From Collinsella sp. AM18-10 (lineage in GTDB: Bacteria; Actinomycetota; Coriobacteriia; Coriobacteriales; Coriobacteriaceae): 64,000 bases of DNA. Every line of letters begins with the position of its first letter. Positions within the stretch are counted from its first letter, which is position 1. Both the position numbers and the translations under genes were made by a program. Of the stretch, positions 10,903 through 17,708 are shown piece after piece. Under the pieces are notes generated by a model. That model searched no databases. It had not been told where the DNA came from and saw only the letters and a list, made by a program, of their open reading frames with translations. The stretch spans positions 432,232 through 496,231 of the forward strand of contig NZ_QRJO01000001.1 of NCBI RefSeq assembly GCF_003471585.1. The letters are read 5' to 3'.

Positions 10903-11045
10903 AGGATCGCCGGGGCTGTTTGGGCTACCTCCCAAAACGTCCTCGGACATGCAAGAAGCCCTCGCTGCGCACTTCGTGCGGCGAGGGCTTCTTGCGTCCT
11001 GCGGAATATTTTGGGAGGTAGCCCAAACAGCCCCGGCGGGGTCCT
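10903..11045 (+). ncRNA. Nested 3'-flank hairpin family, copy A (candidate structured RNA)
   Basis: The outer arms 10909-10937 and 11009-11037 are perfect 29-bp complements. Inside lie the left motif CGTCCTCGGACATG (10938-10951) and the right motif CGTCCTGCGGAATA (10995-11008), in which GGAC (10945-10948) can pair with GTCC (10996-10999). The inner arms 10952-10965 and 10981-10994 form 14 bp, capped by CGCAC-TTC-GTGCG. The same architecture recurs after thrB, asd and pfkA. There is no T run, so a simple terminator is unlikely. Whether it is transcribed is unknown. Confidence 0.75.
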
Positions 11046-11313
11046 GTGTAGTCACCCTTTAGGCGGAACTCTCCTAATGGGTTGAGCGTTCTGGATTCTT
11101 GCTTGCTACCGTTTATCGCGTATAGCTACCGTTTGCGGAATAAGTAACACTCCTTCATAAACCGTGTAAAATCTCAGAGAAGCACGGAGTTTTTCAGGGA
11201 GACGCTGTCCTTTGCTGTGGTCGAAGGGCGGCGTCTCTCTGGCGCTTGTGAGTCGTTGTTCAATGGGGCGGCGAGCGTGCGCGTGTAATACATAGTCAAC
11301 GTCGAGATGGGTC
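11046..11313 (+). promoter_or_regulatory. Upstream region of the DegV gene
   Basis: About 270 bases with no gene. It holds two modest dyads: CCGTG/CACGG (11162-11187) and GAGACGC/GCGTCTC (11209-11237). It presumably carries the promoter of the DegV gene; no clear -35/-10 pair was identified. Confidence 0.4.
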
Positions 11314-12177
11314 GTGATGATAATGGGCAAGTACGTAATCGTGGTTGAGTCTGGGTCGGATGTGACGCCGGAGCTCTGCGAGCGCTACGGCATCGTGCGC
11401 GTGCCTATGCATGTCACGATTGGTGACGAGACCGTCGAGGACGGCTCGATCGATCCGCTCGAGATTTACTCGCGCTGTAACGAGTTTGGTGTGATGCCCA
11501 AGACCAGTGGCTGTTCGCCAGCGGATTTTGCGCACGTGTACGACCGCATCCATGCCGAGCAACCCGACGCGACTATTTTGCATCTTGCATATTCCGAGGC
11601 CACGACCTGTTCGCATCAGTCCTCTAAGATTGCGGCCCAGGGGCGCGACTACGTGTTCTCCATGGACACGCGCTTTGTCTCGGTGGGCCAGTCGCTCGTT
11701 GTCGTCGAGACTGCCAAATACATCGAGGCTCACCCCGATGCCACCGTCGACGAGATCTTTGCATTTACGAACTCCGTCATGGACCGCGTGCTGCTGGGCT
11801 TTGTTCCTACGGACCTTGCCTTCCTTAAGGCGGGCGGTCGCTTGTCCAACGTCGCGTTCCTGGGCGCCCATCTGCTCAAGATTAAGCCCTGCATTGAGGT
11901 AACGGGCGGCAAGTTCGTGGCAACCAAGAAGTTCCGCGGCTCTATGCTCAAATGCGCCCGCGCCTTTATTGACCACATGGTTGCCAAGGGCGAGATCGAC
12001 TACTCGCACATTGGCTTGGCATATTCGGTAGGTCTTTCCGAGGAGCTGCGCGACGACATGGAAGTCTATGCGCACGACCTGGGCTTTAAGGACATTACCT
12101 GGACTCAGGTCGGCGGCGTCATCTCGAGCCATTGCGGCCCGACCGCCTTCGGCGCGGTGCTCACGCTCAAGGCGTAA
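11314..12177 (+). CDS. DegV family fatty-acid-binding protein
   Basis: A 287-residue two-domain DegV protein. The family binds a fatty acid and, in Gram-positives, can pass it to fatty acid kinase FakA. Visible marks are ESGSDVTPELCERYGI at the N-terminus, MPKTSGCSPADF (the T-S-x-P-S-type loop), a D-x-R segment in SMDTRFVSVGQ and KAGGRLS near residue 170. It sits between the PFL genes and the PFL activase but has no clear functional link to them. The start is weakly supported; the ATG at 11323 (MGKYV) is an alternative. Confidence 0.9.
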   Translation: MMIMGKYVIVVESGSDVTPELCERYGIVRVPMHVTIGDETVEDGSIDPLEIYSRCNEFGVMPKTSGCSPADFAHVYDRIHAEQPDATILHLAYSEATTCSHQSSKIAAQGRDYVFSMDTRFVSVGQSLVVVETAKYIEAHPDATVDEIFAFTNSVMDRVLLGFVPTDLAFLKAGGRLSNVAFLGAHLLKIKPCIEVTGGKFVATKKFRGSMLKCARAFIDHMVAKGEIDYSHIGLAYSVGLSEELRDDMEVYAHDLGFKDITWTQVGGVISSHCGPTAFGAVLTLKA

Positions 12178-12208
12178 GGCCTGGCGTCTATCGATATCTA
12201 TTGTCTCG

Positions 12209-12246
12209 GCGGCGGGTGGGTTGTGACAACCTTCCCGCCGCTTTTG
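12209..12246 (+). terminator. Terminator after the DegV gene
   Basis: GCGGCGGG (12209-12216) pairs with CCCGCCGC (12234-12241), with GTTGT/ACAAC inside, followed by TTTT. Confidence 0.85.
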
Positions 12247-12363
12247 TGTGGGGCCAAATAGAACAACCCAATTGACCACTAAACCGTTTCACCATCATGC
12301 GTATGGGCTAGAATGGCTCTGGCATTTATGTAACTAAAACCAATGAGAGGTAAGGTAGCGGGA

Positions 12364-13182
12364 ATGGCTGAGATGACGCTCGAGGGTGTGGACGCTCGTC
12401 CCGAGGACTCCGCGTTTGCCCTGGGCCGCGTACATTCGATTGAAACGATGGGTACGGTCGACGGACCCGGCATCCGCTTCGTAGTGTTTGTCCAGGGCTG
12501 TCCCATGCGCTGCGCGTATTGCCACAATCCCGATACCTGGTCGGTTAACGGCGGCACGATGGTGACCGTCGAGCACCTGATGGACGAGTTCCAGAGCAAT
12601 CATGAGTTTTACCGCAGCGGCGGAATTACGGTTTCGGGCGGCGAGCCACTTCTGCAGCCCGAGTTTTTGGCCGACCTGTTCCGTGCAATGCACAACAACC
12701 CCGATGGTCGTGTACATACCTGCCTGGATAGCTGTGGCTACGCCTTCGACCCTCAGCATCCCGAGAAGTTCGATGCCGTGCTCAACGAGACCGACATGGT
12801 TTTGCTCGACATCAAGCATGCCGACCCGGTCGAGCATAAAAGGCTGACCGGTTGTGACCCCGCACGCATCCTGGCGTTTGGCGATGAGCTGGCGCGTCGC
12901 AGGATCAAGGTCGTTATCCGCCACGTGGTGGTACCGGGCATTACCGACACGGTGGAGGAGTGCGAGGCGCTCGGTCGTTTAATCGCCCCGTGGCATAACG
13001 TGGTCGGCCTGGAGATGCTGCCGTATCACACCATGGGTGTCGTCAAATACGAGCAGCTGGGGATTCCCTATAAGCTTGAGGGCGTGCCCCAGATGGATAC
13101 CGCGCGCATGCCCGAGCTGCGCAACGCCGTCATGACGGGCATGAAAAAGCGCCGCGCCGAACTCAAAAACGCCATCGACTAG
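12364..13182 (+). CDS. pflA: Pyruvate formate-lyase-activating enzyme (radical SAM)
   Basis: This enzyme uses S-adenosylmethionine and a 4Fe-4S cluster to place the radical on the glycine of pyruvate formate-lyase; its target here is Gly58 of the small subunit. The cluster motif is CPMRCAYC, in the N-terminal third, preceded by GTVDGPGIRFVVFVQG, typical of PflA. Further marks are VSGGEPLLQPEF and LLDIKH. The length (272) is slightly above the usual ~246 because of an N-terminal extension. The ATG at 12364 is preferred over 12343 because the purine-rich GAGAGGTAAGG falls between them. Confidence 0.94.
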   Translation: MAEMTLEGVDARPEDSAFALGRVHSIETMGTVDGPGIRFVVFVQGCPMRCAYCHNPDTWSVNGGTMVTVEHLMDEFQSNHEFYRSGGITVSGGEPLLQPEFLADLFRAMHNNPDGRVHTCLDSCGYAFDPQHPEKFDAVLNETDMVLLDIKHADPVEHKRLTGCDPARILAFGDELARRRIKVVIRHVVVPGITDTVEECEALGRLIAPWHNVVGLEMLPYHTMGVVKYEQLGIPYKLEGVPQMDTARMPELRNAVMTGMKKRRAELKNAID

Positions 13183-13205
13183 CGAGCCATTTTCGCCCCC
13201 AAGGG

Positions 13206-13234
13206 CACTCATTGGGGACAGACTTAAATGAGTG
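13206..13234. repeat. Small palindrome with GGGGACAG core
   Basis: CACTCATT (13206-13213) and AATGAGTG (13227-13234) flank GGGGACAGACTTA. The core resembles that of the REP-like repeats elsewhere in the window, but the arms differ. It sits exactly at the 5' edge of the hydrolase remnant. Confidence 0.6.
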
Positions 13235-13453
13235 CGCGATGGCATTGCGGGCGAGCATGTTTTGGTGCGCAACAAGGCAGGCTGGATTAGCGAGGATGGT
13301 TACTATTCGACATGCGATGCGGGCCTTATCGGCATCGATGGTCGTACCTATGTCATGAGCGTCATGACATCGATGCCGTGGGGCGACCGCTCGAGCGAGG
13401 TTACGGCCGTGATTGCAAAGGCTCTGTTTGATATGCGAGCTGCGCTGGCTTAG
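13232..13453 (+). pseudogene. C-terminal remnant of a beta-lactamase-like serine hydrolase
   Basis: The 73-residue frame reads EHVLVRNKAGWISEDGYYS, then DAGLIGIDGRTYVMSVMT. This resembles the end of class A beta-lactamase-like proteins: a K-[TS]-G-type element (here KAG) and the last beta strands. The catalytic Ser-x-x-Lys half is missing. An in-frame TGA lies directly upstream inside a small palindrome, so the 5' part was probably deleted when that element arrived. A made protein is unlikely. Confidence 0.6.
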
Positions 13454-13531
13454 CGTGTTCGTTTGGCGAGGTCAAACAAAATGCTGGTACCATACCGTGG
13501 TTGAGAATTTCGTATAGGTTTGGGGAATGGT

Positions 13532-14272
13532 ATGGCTACCATCGCGATTATCGGTGCGCTCGAAAAAGAGATCATGCAGATTAAGGAAGAGCTGAGCGAC
13601 GTTTGCGAGGCACGGGAGGCAGGCTTGACCGTTGTGAGCGGCGAGCTCGACGGCCTGACAGTCGTCGCCACAACGGCGGGCATGGGCACGGTGAACGCCG
13701 CCGCTGCAACACAGCACCTCATTAGCAAGTATGCTCCGCAGGCTGTTGTGTTTTCGGGCATTGCGGGCGGTTTGAACCCCAAGCTCCATATCGACGACGT
13801 GGTCATTGGCAAACGCCTACGCTATCTGGATACCGATACCGCGCTTATCGCCGAGTCCGCACCGGGGCTTGAGGAGTTTGGTTCGACGCCCGCGCTGGTC
13901 GATATTGCCGTCGACGTGCTTGCTGAGCGTGGGTTCGTTGACGCTTCGACAAATGCAGTCGCTTCGAACGAGGGCACCAAACAGTTCCTGGTCGGCACGA
14001 TTGCCACGGGTAACCGCTTTGTGACGGGCGCCGCCATGCGTAACGACGCTATCGAAGCGACGCATGCCGATTGTGTCGGCATGGAGGGCGCGGCGATTGC
14101 CCATGTCGCAACCAAAAATGGTGTCGATTGCCTGGTGTTGCGCGCTATCAGCGATAATTGTGACGAGGCGTACGATGCAATTTGCGACCGAGAGTTCGAT
14201 CTGTTCGAGTACGCGCGTGTCGCAAGTAACATCACGCTCGATATCGTCCGCCGCATTGCCGCTGCGCAATAG
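13532..14272 (+). CDS. mtnN: 5'-methylthioadenosine/S-adenosylhomocysteine nucleosidase
   Basis: This cytosolic enzyme cleaves adenine from MTA and SAH, recycling by-products of SAM use; radical SAM enzymes nearby also produce 5'-deoxyadenosine, a substrate of some homologues. Key sites are present: GALEKEI near the start, TAGMGTVNAA, FSGIAGGLNP, VGMEGAAIAH with the substrate-binding Glu, and RAISDN with the catalytic Asp. The length of 246 is close to the usual 230. The ATG at 13532 is chosen because GGGGA lies 5-6 bases upstream; a TTG at 13520 is less likely. Confidence 0.93.
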   Translation: MATIAIIGALEKEIMQIKEELSDVCEAREAGLTVVSGELDGLTVVATTAGMGTVNAAAATQHLISKYAPQAVVFSGIAGGLNPKLHIDDVVIGKRLRYLDTDTALIAESAPGLEEFGSTPALVDIAVDVLAERGFVDASTNAVASNEGTKQFLVGTIATGNRFVTGAAMRNDAIEATHADCVGMEGAAIAHVATKNGVDCLVLRAISDNCDEAYDAICDREFDLFEYARVASNITLDIVRRIAAAQ

Positions 14273-14310
14273 CGCGCTCTTTTGTAAGAACCTACGACCA
14301 AGGAGTGTCC

Positions 14311-14901
14311 ATGGCCGATTCCATTAACTACCAGCTTGCCAAGTTCGTCGCCAGCTACGGCAAGGTTTCGCAGATTCCCGAGTCCACCTGCCCCGAAGTG
14401 AGCTTTGTCGGCCGCTCCAATGTGGGCAAGTCGTCGATTATGAACAAGCTCTTTGGCCGCAAGAACCTGGTCAAGGTTTCGAGCACACCGGGCAAGACAA
14501 GCAACATCAATTTCTTCGAGGCCGACGACGTGCACTTCGTCGACCTGCCGGGCTATGGTTTCGCCCGTCGTTCTAAGGCCGAGCGCGACCGCTGGGCCGA
14601 GCTTATCGGCGACTTTTTCGACTCCGAGCGCAGCTTTAACTTGGTCGTCTCGCTGGTGGACATTCGTCACGACCCCAGCAAGCTCGATCATGACATGATC
14701 GACTACCTGCAGGGCAACGAGTTCAACTTTATCGTCTGCCTCACCAAAGCCGACAAGCTCAGCCGCACCCAGCAGGCCCGCCAGGCGGCAGCCATCAAAA
14801 AGCAGCTCAACGTCCCGGCCGAAAACGTAATCATCACAAGCTCCCAGACCGGCACCGGCATCGATGAACTCAAGCGCCGCATCGCCGAGGCCTGCCTCTA
14901 A
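14311..14901 (+). CDS. engB: Ribosome biogenesis GTP-binding protein EngB/YsxC
   Basis: A 196-residue essential GTPase that helps assemble the large ribosomal subunit. The G motifs are in order: GRSNVGKSS (G1), TPGKT (G2), DLPGYGFA (G3), TKADKL (G4) and the final TSSQTGTGIDEL (G5). The ATG at 14311 has AAGGAG 6 bases upstream; the in-frame GTG at 14305 overlaps the binding site. Confidence 0.96.
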   Translation: MADSINYQLAKFVASYGKVSQIPESTCPEVSFVGRSNVGKSSIMNKLFGRKNLVKVSSTPGKTSNINFFEADDVHFVDLPGYGFARRSKAERDRWAELIGDFFDSERSFNLVVSLVDIRHDPSKLDHDMIDYLQGNEFNFIVCLTKADKLSRTQQARQAAAIKKQLNVPAENVIITSSQTGTGIDELKRRIAEACL

Positions 14902-14932
14902 TCGGGCTGCAACCCCTCAAAAGCTCTCATCT

Positions 14933-14984
14933 ATATCACCCCAGTGATAGTTATTGGTAAACTATCACTGGGGTGATATTTTTT
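14933..14984 (+). promoter_or_regulatory. Perfect 20-bp inverted repeat with T run before the DUF3990 gene (operator and/or terminator)
   Basis: Bases 14933-14952 and 14960-14979 are exact reverse complements (ATATCACCCCAGTGATAGTT on the left), with a 7-base loop, followed by six T. As RNA this is a good terminator for engB. It also ends only one base before the AGGAGG of the next gene. A dual role as the operator of the HTH protein encoded two genes on would fit a self-regulated toxin-antitoxin operon. Confidence 0.7.
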
Positions 14985-14995
14985 AGGAGGTCGAT

Positions 14996-15679
14996 ATGGA
15001 GCTTTGGCACGGGTCGGAGGTTGTTGTCGAGCATCCATCGTTGGATAAATGCAGGCAATTCAATGACTATGGGCGCGGGTTTTATTGCACGCCACATGAG
15101 GAAATGGCAATGGAATGGGCATGCCGGACCGAGTCTGATGGCATTGCCAATCGATATGAGCTTGATTTAGATGGCCTTGCGATTTTGGATTTGGAATCAG
15201 GTGAGTTCTCGATTCTCAACTGGCTTGCAATTCTGGCGAATAACAGAGAGTTCAATGTTTCAACGCCAGTAGCACGCGAGGGGCTTCGTTATCTGCTGGA
15301 TAACTGCCTGATTGATATTTCTCCCTATGACGTTATTCGAGGCTATCGTGCAGACGATTCCTATTTCTCGTTTGCAAGACAGTTTGTCAACGGCATGATC
15401 TCGCTCAGGCAATTGCAGCGCATTATGTTTTTGGGGGATTTGGGCATTCAATATGCGCTCATGAGTGAGCGTGCGTTCTCGGCGATTAAGTTCCGCGATT
15501 GGAAGCAGGCCTCGGGAGCTGAGTTTTATCCCAAACGATTTGAGCGAGAACAGAACGCTCGACGAAAGTACCTGGATACGGTAAACGGATTTGACTCTGA
15601 TGGTGTCGACATTAGGGATTTGATGGCAGGGAGGGTTGATTTAAATGATCCAAGAGTTAACGGATCGTGGGCCGAGTAG
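14996..15679 (+). CDS. DUF3990-like protein, putative ADP-ribosyltransferase-fold toxin
   Basis: A 227-residue protein. The N-terminus (ELWHGSEVVVEHPS, then NDYGRGFYCTPHEEMAMEWA) matches the pattern of DUF3990, a family thought to have an ADP-ribosyltransferase-like fold and often found as the toxin of two-gene modules. The rest is not recognised. It has a strong SD (AGGAGG) and overlaps the next gene by 35 bases, whose product carries a DNA-binding HTH. Catalytic function is inferred from the family; the active-site residues cannot be confirmed by eye. Confidence 0.7.
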   Translation: MELWHGSEVVVEHPSLDKCRQFNDYGRGFYCTPHEEMAMEWACRTESDGIANRYELDLDGLAILDLESGEFSILNWLAILANNREFNVSTPVAREGLRYLLDNCLIDISPYDVIRGYRADDSYFSFARQFVNGMISLRQLQRIMFLGDLGIQYALMSERAFSAIKFRDWKQASGAEFYPKRFEREQNARRKYLDTVNGFDSDGVDIRDLMAGRVDLNDPRVNGSWAE

Positions 15680-16343
15680 GACATACCCCGTCTACTACCT
15701 TGAGGATGCAATGAACAACCTCGGCGACTGCTTTGACTATGCCGTTAACGATTATGGGGCAGAAGGATCGGAAGTTGCTGAACTCTTTTGCCTGAGCGGC
15801 GTAGCCCGCGAGTTCGAACGCGGCAACGCATGGGTCGTATCGGGAAAATCGGGCGTTGAGCTGTTTGCGCTCATTGCCGAAAGGTTCGGCTATCAATCAA
15901 GGCCGATGCCAAATCGAACCTACCGATTCGAAAAGACACCGGAATATTGGACAGGCTGGATATTGGCATACCTTCAGTGGCGCCTAGGAGAGTCTTTCGA
16001 AGATTTGCTGCATGTCGTTCCATTCGATGTGCTACGCAGTCTGTACTACCCCTGGCACGAAGCCTCAGAGGAACGTGTGGCGCGTCTTATTTGCGATATG
16101 GCGAAGAAAACACCTCGTCAAACTAAACTGGCGCAAGCAAGAAAGAGGCTCAAGAAAACCCAACAAGACCTGGCATACGAATCGGGCGTATCACTCCGCT
16201 CAATCCAAATGTACGAGCAGCGCCAGAGAAACATCAATGAAGCTTCGGTTACAAGCGTAAGAGCCATAGCAAAAGCCCTCCACTGCAACATCGAAGACCT
16301 CCTAGAACCAGTCTTCGAATACAAAGAAACCAGCGCCGCCTAA
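15645..16343 (+). CDS. HTH (XRE) protein with an unrecognised N-terminal domain, putative antitoxin
   Basis: A 232-residue protein. Residues ~1-160 form an unrecognised domain (YYLEDAMNNLGDCFDYAVND, then VSGKSGVELFALIAERFG), also seen as a separate module beside DUF3990 proteins. Residues ~165-225 form an XRE helix-turn-helix: AQARKRLKKTQQDLAYESGVS with SLRSIQMYEQRQRNI, ending in the usual ALHCNIEDLLEP. The 35-base overlap with the upstream gene implies coupled translation. The role as antitoxin and autorepressor is inferred from the gene order. Confidence 0.7.
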   Translation: MIQELTDRGPSRTYPVYYLEDAMNNLGDCFDYAVNDYGAEGSEVAELFCLSGVAREFERGNAWVVSGKSGVELFALIAERFGYQSRPMPNRTYRFEKTPEYWTGWILAYLQWRLGESFEDLLHVVPFDVLRSLYYPWHEASEERVARLICDMAKKTPRQTKLAQARKRLKKTQQDLAYESGVSLRSIQMYEQRQRNINEASVTSVRAIAKALHCNIEDLLEPVFEYKETSAA

Positions 16344-16479
16344 ACCAAGCACACAGCCGATGCCCGCCTCTAGGAAGTGCTCCAGCCTAGCAAGAGCCCC
16401 TACCAATAAAAAGCAACTATCAGCCCGGCGACTTTCCAGAGCGTAGGTTCCTGTAGCCGCCGCCAGCGAAGTTAACGTA

Positions 16480-16604
16480 GGGGAGGCCAGGGGCTTTGCC
16501 CCCAAATCTTTCCGCAGGACGGCAGGACCCCCGCCGCACGAAGTGCGCAGCGGGGGTCCTGCCATGTCCGAGGACGATTTGGGGGCAAAGCCCCTGGCCT
16601 CCCC
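16480..16604 (-). ncRNA. Nested 3'-flank hairpin family, copy B (after thrB)
   Basis: Read on the minus strand, it starts 22 bases after the thrB stop. The outer arms 16577-16604 and 16480-16507 are 28 bp. The motifs CGTCCTCGGACATG (16563-16576) and CGTCCTGCGGAAAG (16508-16521) match copy A, with GGAC/GTCC able to pair. The inner arms 16550-16563 and 16521-16534 give 14 bp. The rest of the 16344-16625 gap shows nothing recognisable. Confidence 0.75.
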
Positions 16605-16625
16605 GGCGGGTATAAGGTACGGCGA

Positions 16626-17507
16626 CTACAGGTATTCGATCTGGGCGCCTTCCGTGTCGCACGTCAGAATGTGCGTGTCGCATTTGGGGAACTGCTCGCG
16701 CAGCTTGACCTGCAGGAACTTGGCTACGATAGTGTCATCGGTTACAGCCATAAGGGTCGAGCCGGAGCCACTGATCCAGATGGTCTTGGCGCCGCCATTA
16801 AGGCAGGTGTCGCGCACAGCGTTGTAATCGGGAATCAGGCGGCGGCGATAGGGCTCCTGGATGCGGTCGTCGTTGGCGGCGGCAATCAGGTCAAGGTCGC
16901 CGGTCTCCAGGCCGCGCGTCATGCCGGCGATGCGGCCCATTTGCCATACGGCGGTGGAGAGTGGAATCTCCTGCGGCACAACCTTGCGCGCCTCGCTCGT
17001 ATGCACCTCGTAGGGCGGAATCACGGTAATAAAACGCAAGCGATCGCTCACCTCGTAGCGCAGGCACTGGGGGAGCGAATCAGTCGGCGTAAAGGAGCAA
17101 ACGGCACCGCCCAGGATGGCAGGGGCGACGTTATCGGGATGGCCCTCGACCTCGGTGGCAATGCGGACGAGCTCGGCACGGTCGACGGTGTGGCCCGTCA
17201 GCGCGGCGGCCGCCATGATGCCAGCGACGACGCAGGTGGAGCTGGAACCCAAGCCGCGAGCGACGGGCACGTCGGTCTGGATGTCGATGGCAACGGGGAA
17301 GGCCTGCTCGCCCCAGGCGGCCAGAGCATCGACAAAGCTCACATAGACCAGGTTGTTCTCGTTTTGGAACTCCTCGGGGCAGCCCGTGATGGTGAGCTTG
17401 TCGGTACGCTCGAAGGTGAAGTGCGAGTAGAGGCTGACGGCCATGCCGAGGGTGTCGTAGCCGATGCCTAGGTTGGCGCTGGTTGCTGGGACGGTGATTT
17501 TGATCAT
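16626..17507 (-). CDS. thrB: Homoserine kinase
   Basis: This GHMP-family kinase phosphorylates homoserine, the step before threonine synthase. The N-terminal PATSANLGIGYDTLGMA and the phosphate loop PVARGLGSSST near residue 85 are characteristic, as is the late ISGSGSTLMAV. The length is 293. The start is the ATG at 17507, with AGGAGG a few bases upstream; the longer open frame to 17579 adds residues encoded in a hairpin. It follows thrC on the same strand but is separated from it by a terminator and a large leader hairpin. Confidence 0.95.
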   Translation of the reverse strand: MIKITVPATSANLGIGYDTLGMAVSLYSHFTFERTDKLTITGCPEEFQNENNLVYVSFVDALAAWGEQAFPVAIDIQTDVPVARGLGSSSTCVVAGIMAAAALTGHTVDRAELVRIATEVEGHPDNVAPAILGGAVCSFTPTDSLPQCLRYEVSDRLRFITVIPPYEVHTSEARKVVPQEIPLSTAVWQMGRIAGMTRGLETGDLDLIAAANDDRIQEPYRRRLIPDYNAVRDTCLNGGAKTIWISGSGSTLMAVTDDTIVAKFLQVKLREQFPKCDTHILTCDTEGAQIEYL

Positions 17508-17521
17508 GTGGGTCCTCCTGG

Positions 17522-17633
17522 GCGGGTCTGGCCGTTTAGTTCGCTGCTCGGGCAGTCCTGGCTCGCTCGGAAAGCACATTAAGTGCTTTCCGGCTCGTGC
17601 GGAACTCGCGACGAACTAAACGGCCAGACCCGC
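17522..17633 (-). promoter_or_regulatory. Large hairpin just upstream of the thrB ribosome binding site
   Basis: The outer arms 17522-17543 and 17612-17633 are a perfect 22-bp inverted repeat; an inner 10-bp stem (17568-17577 with 17583-17592) sits inside. The outer stem ends two or three bases before the AGGAGG of thrB. It shares only short pieces (CTCGG, TGCGGAA) with the 3'-flank hairpin family. It may control thrB translation or be an unrelated palindromic element. Confidence 0.55.
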
Positions 17634-17662
17634 TCGCATGCTCGTCATCATCCCGAAAGCTT

Positions 17663-17696
17663 AATAAAAAGAAGGTGCGCCGGCTTTCGCCGGCGC
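17663..17696 (-). terminator. thrC terminator
   Basis: GCGCCGGC (17677-17684) pairs with GCCGGCGC (17689-17696) around a TTTC loop; an A-rich stretch on the plus strand at 17662-17672 gives the T run on the minus strand. Confidence 0.88.
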
Positions 17697-17708
17697 TTAA
17701 TAAGGGGT

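Noticed and set aside
17522..17633. Fifth member of the nested 3'-flank hairpin family
   Set aside because: It shares CTCGG and TGCGGAA only, lacks the pairing 4-bp helix, and lies upstream of thrB in the wrong orientation; kept as a separate hairpin.
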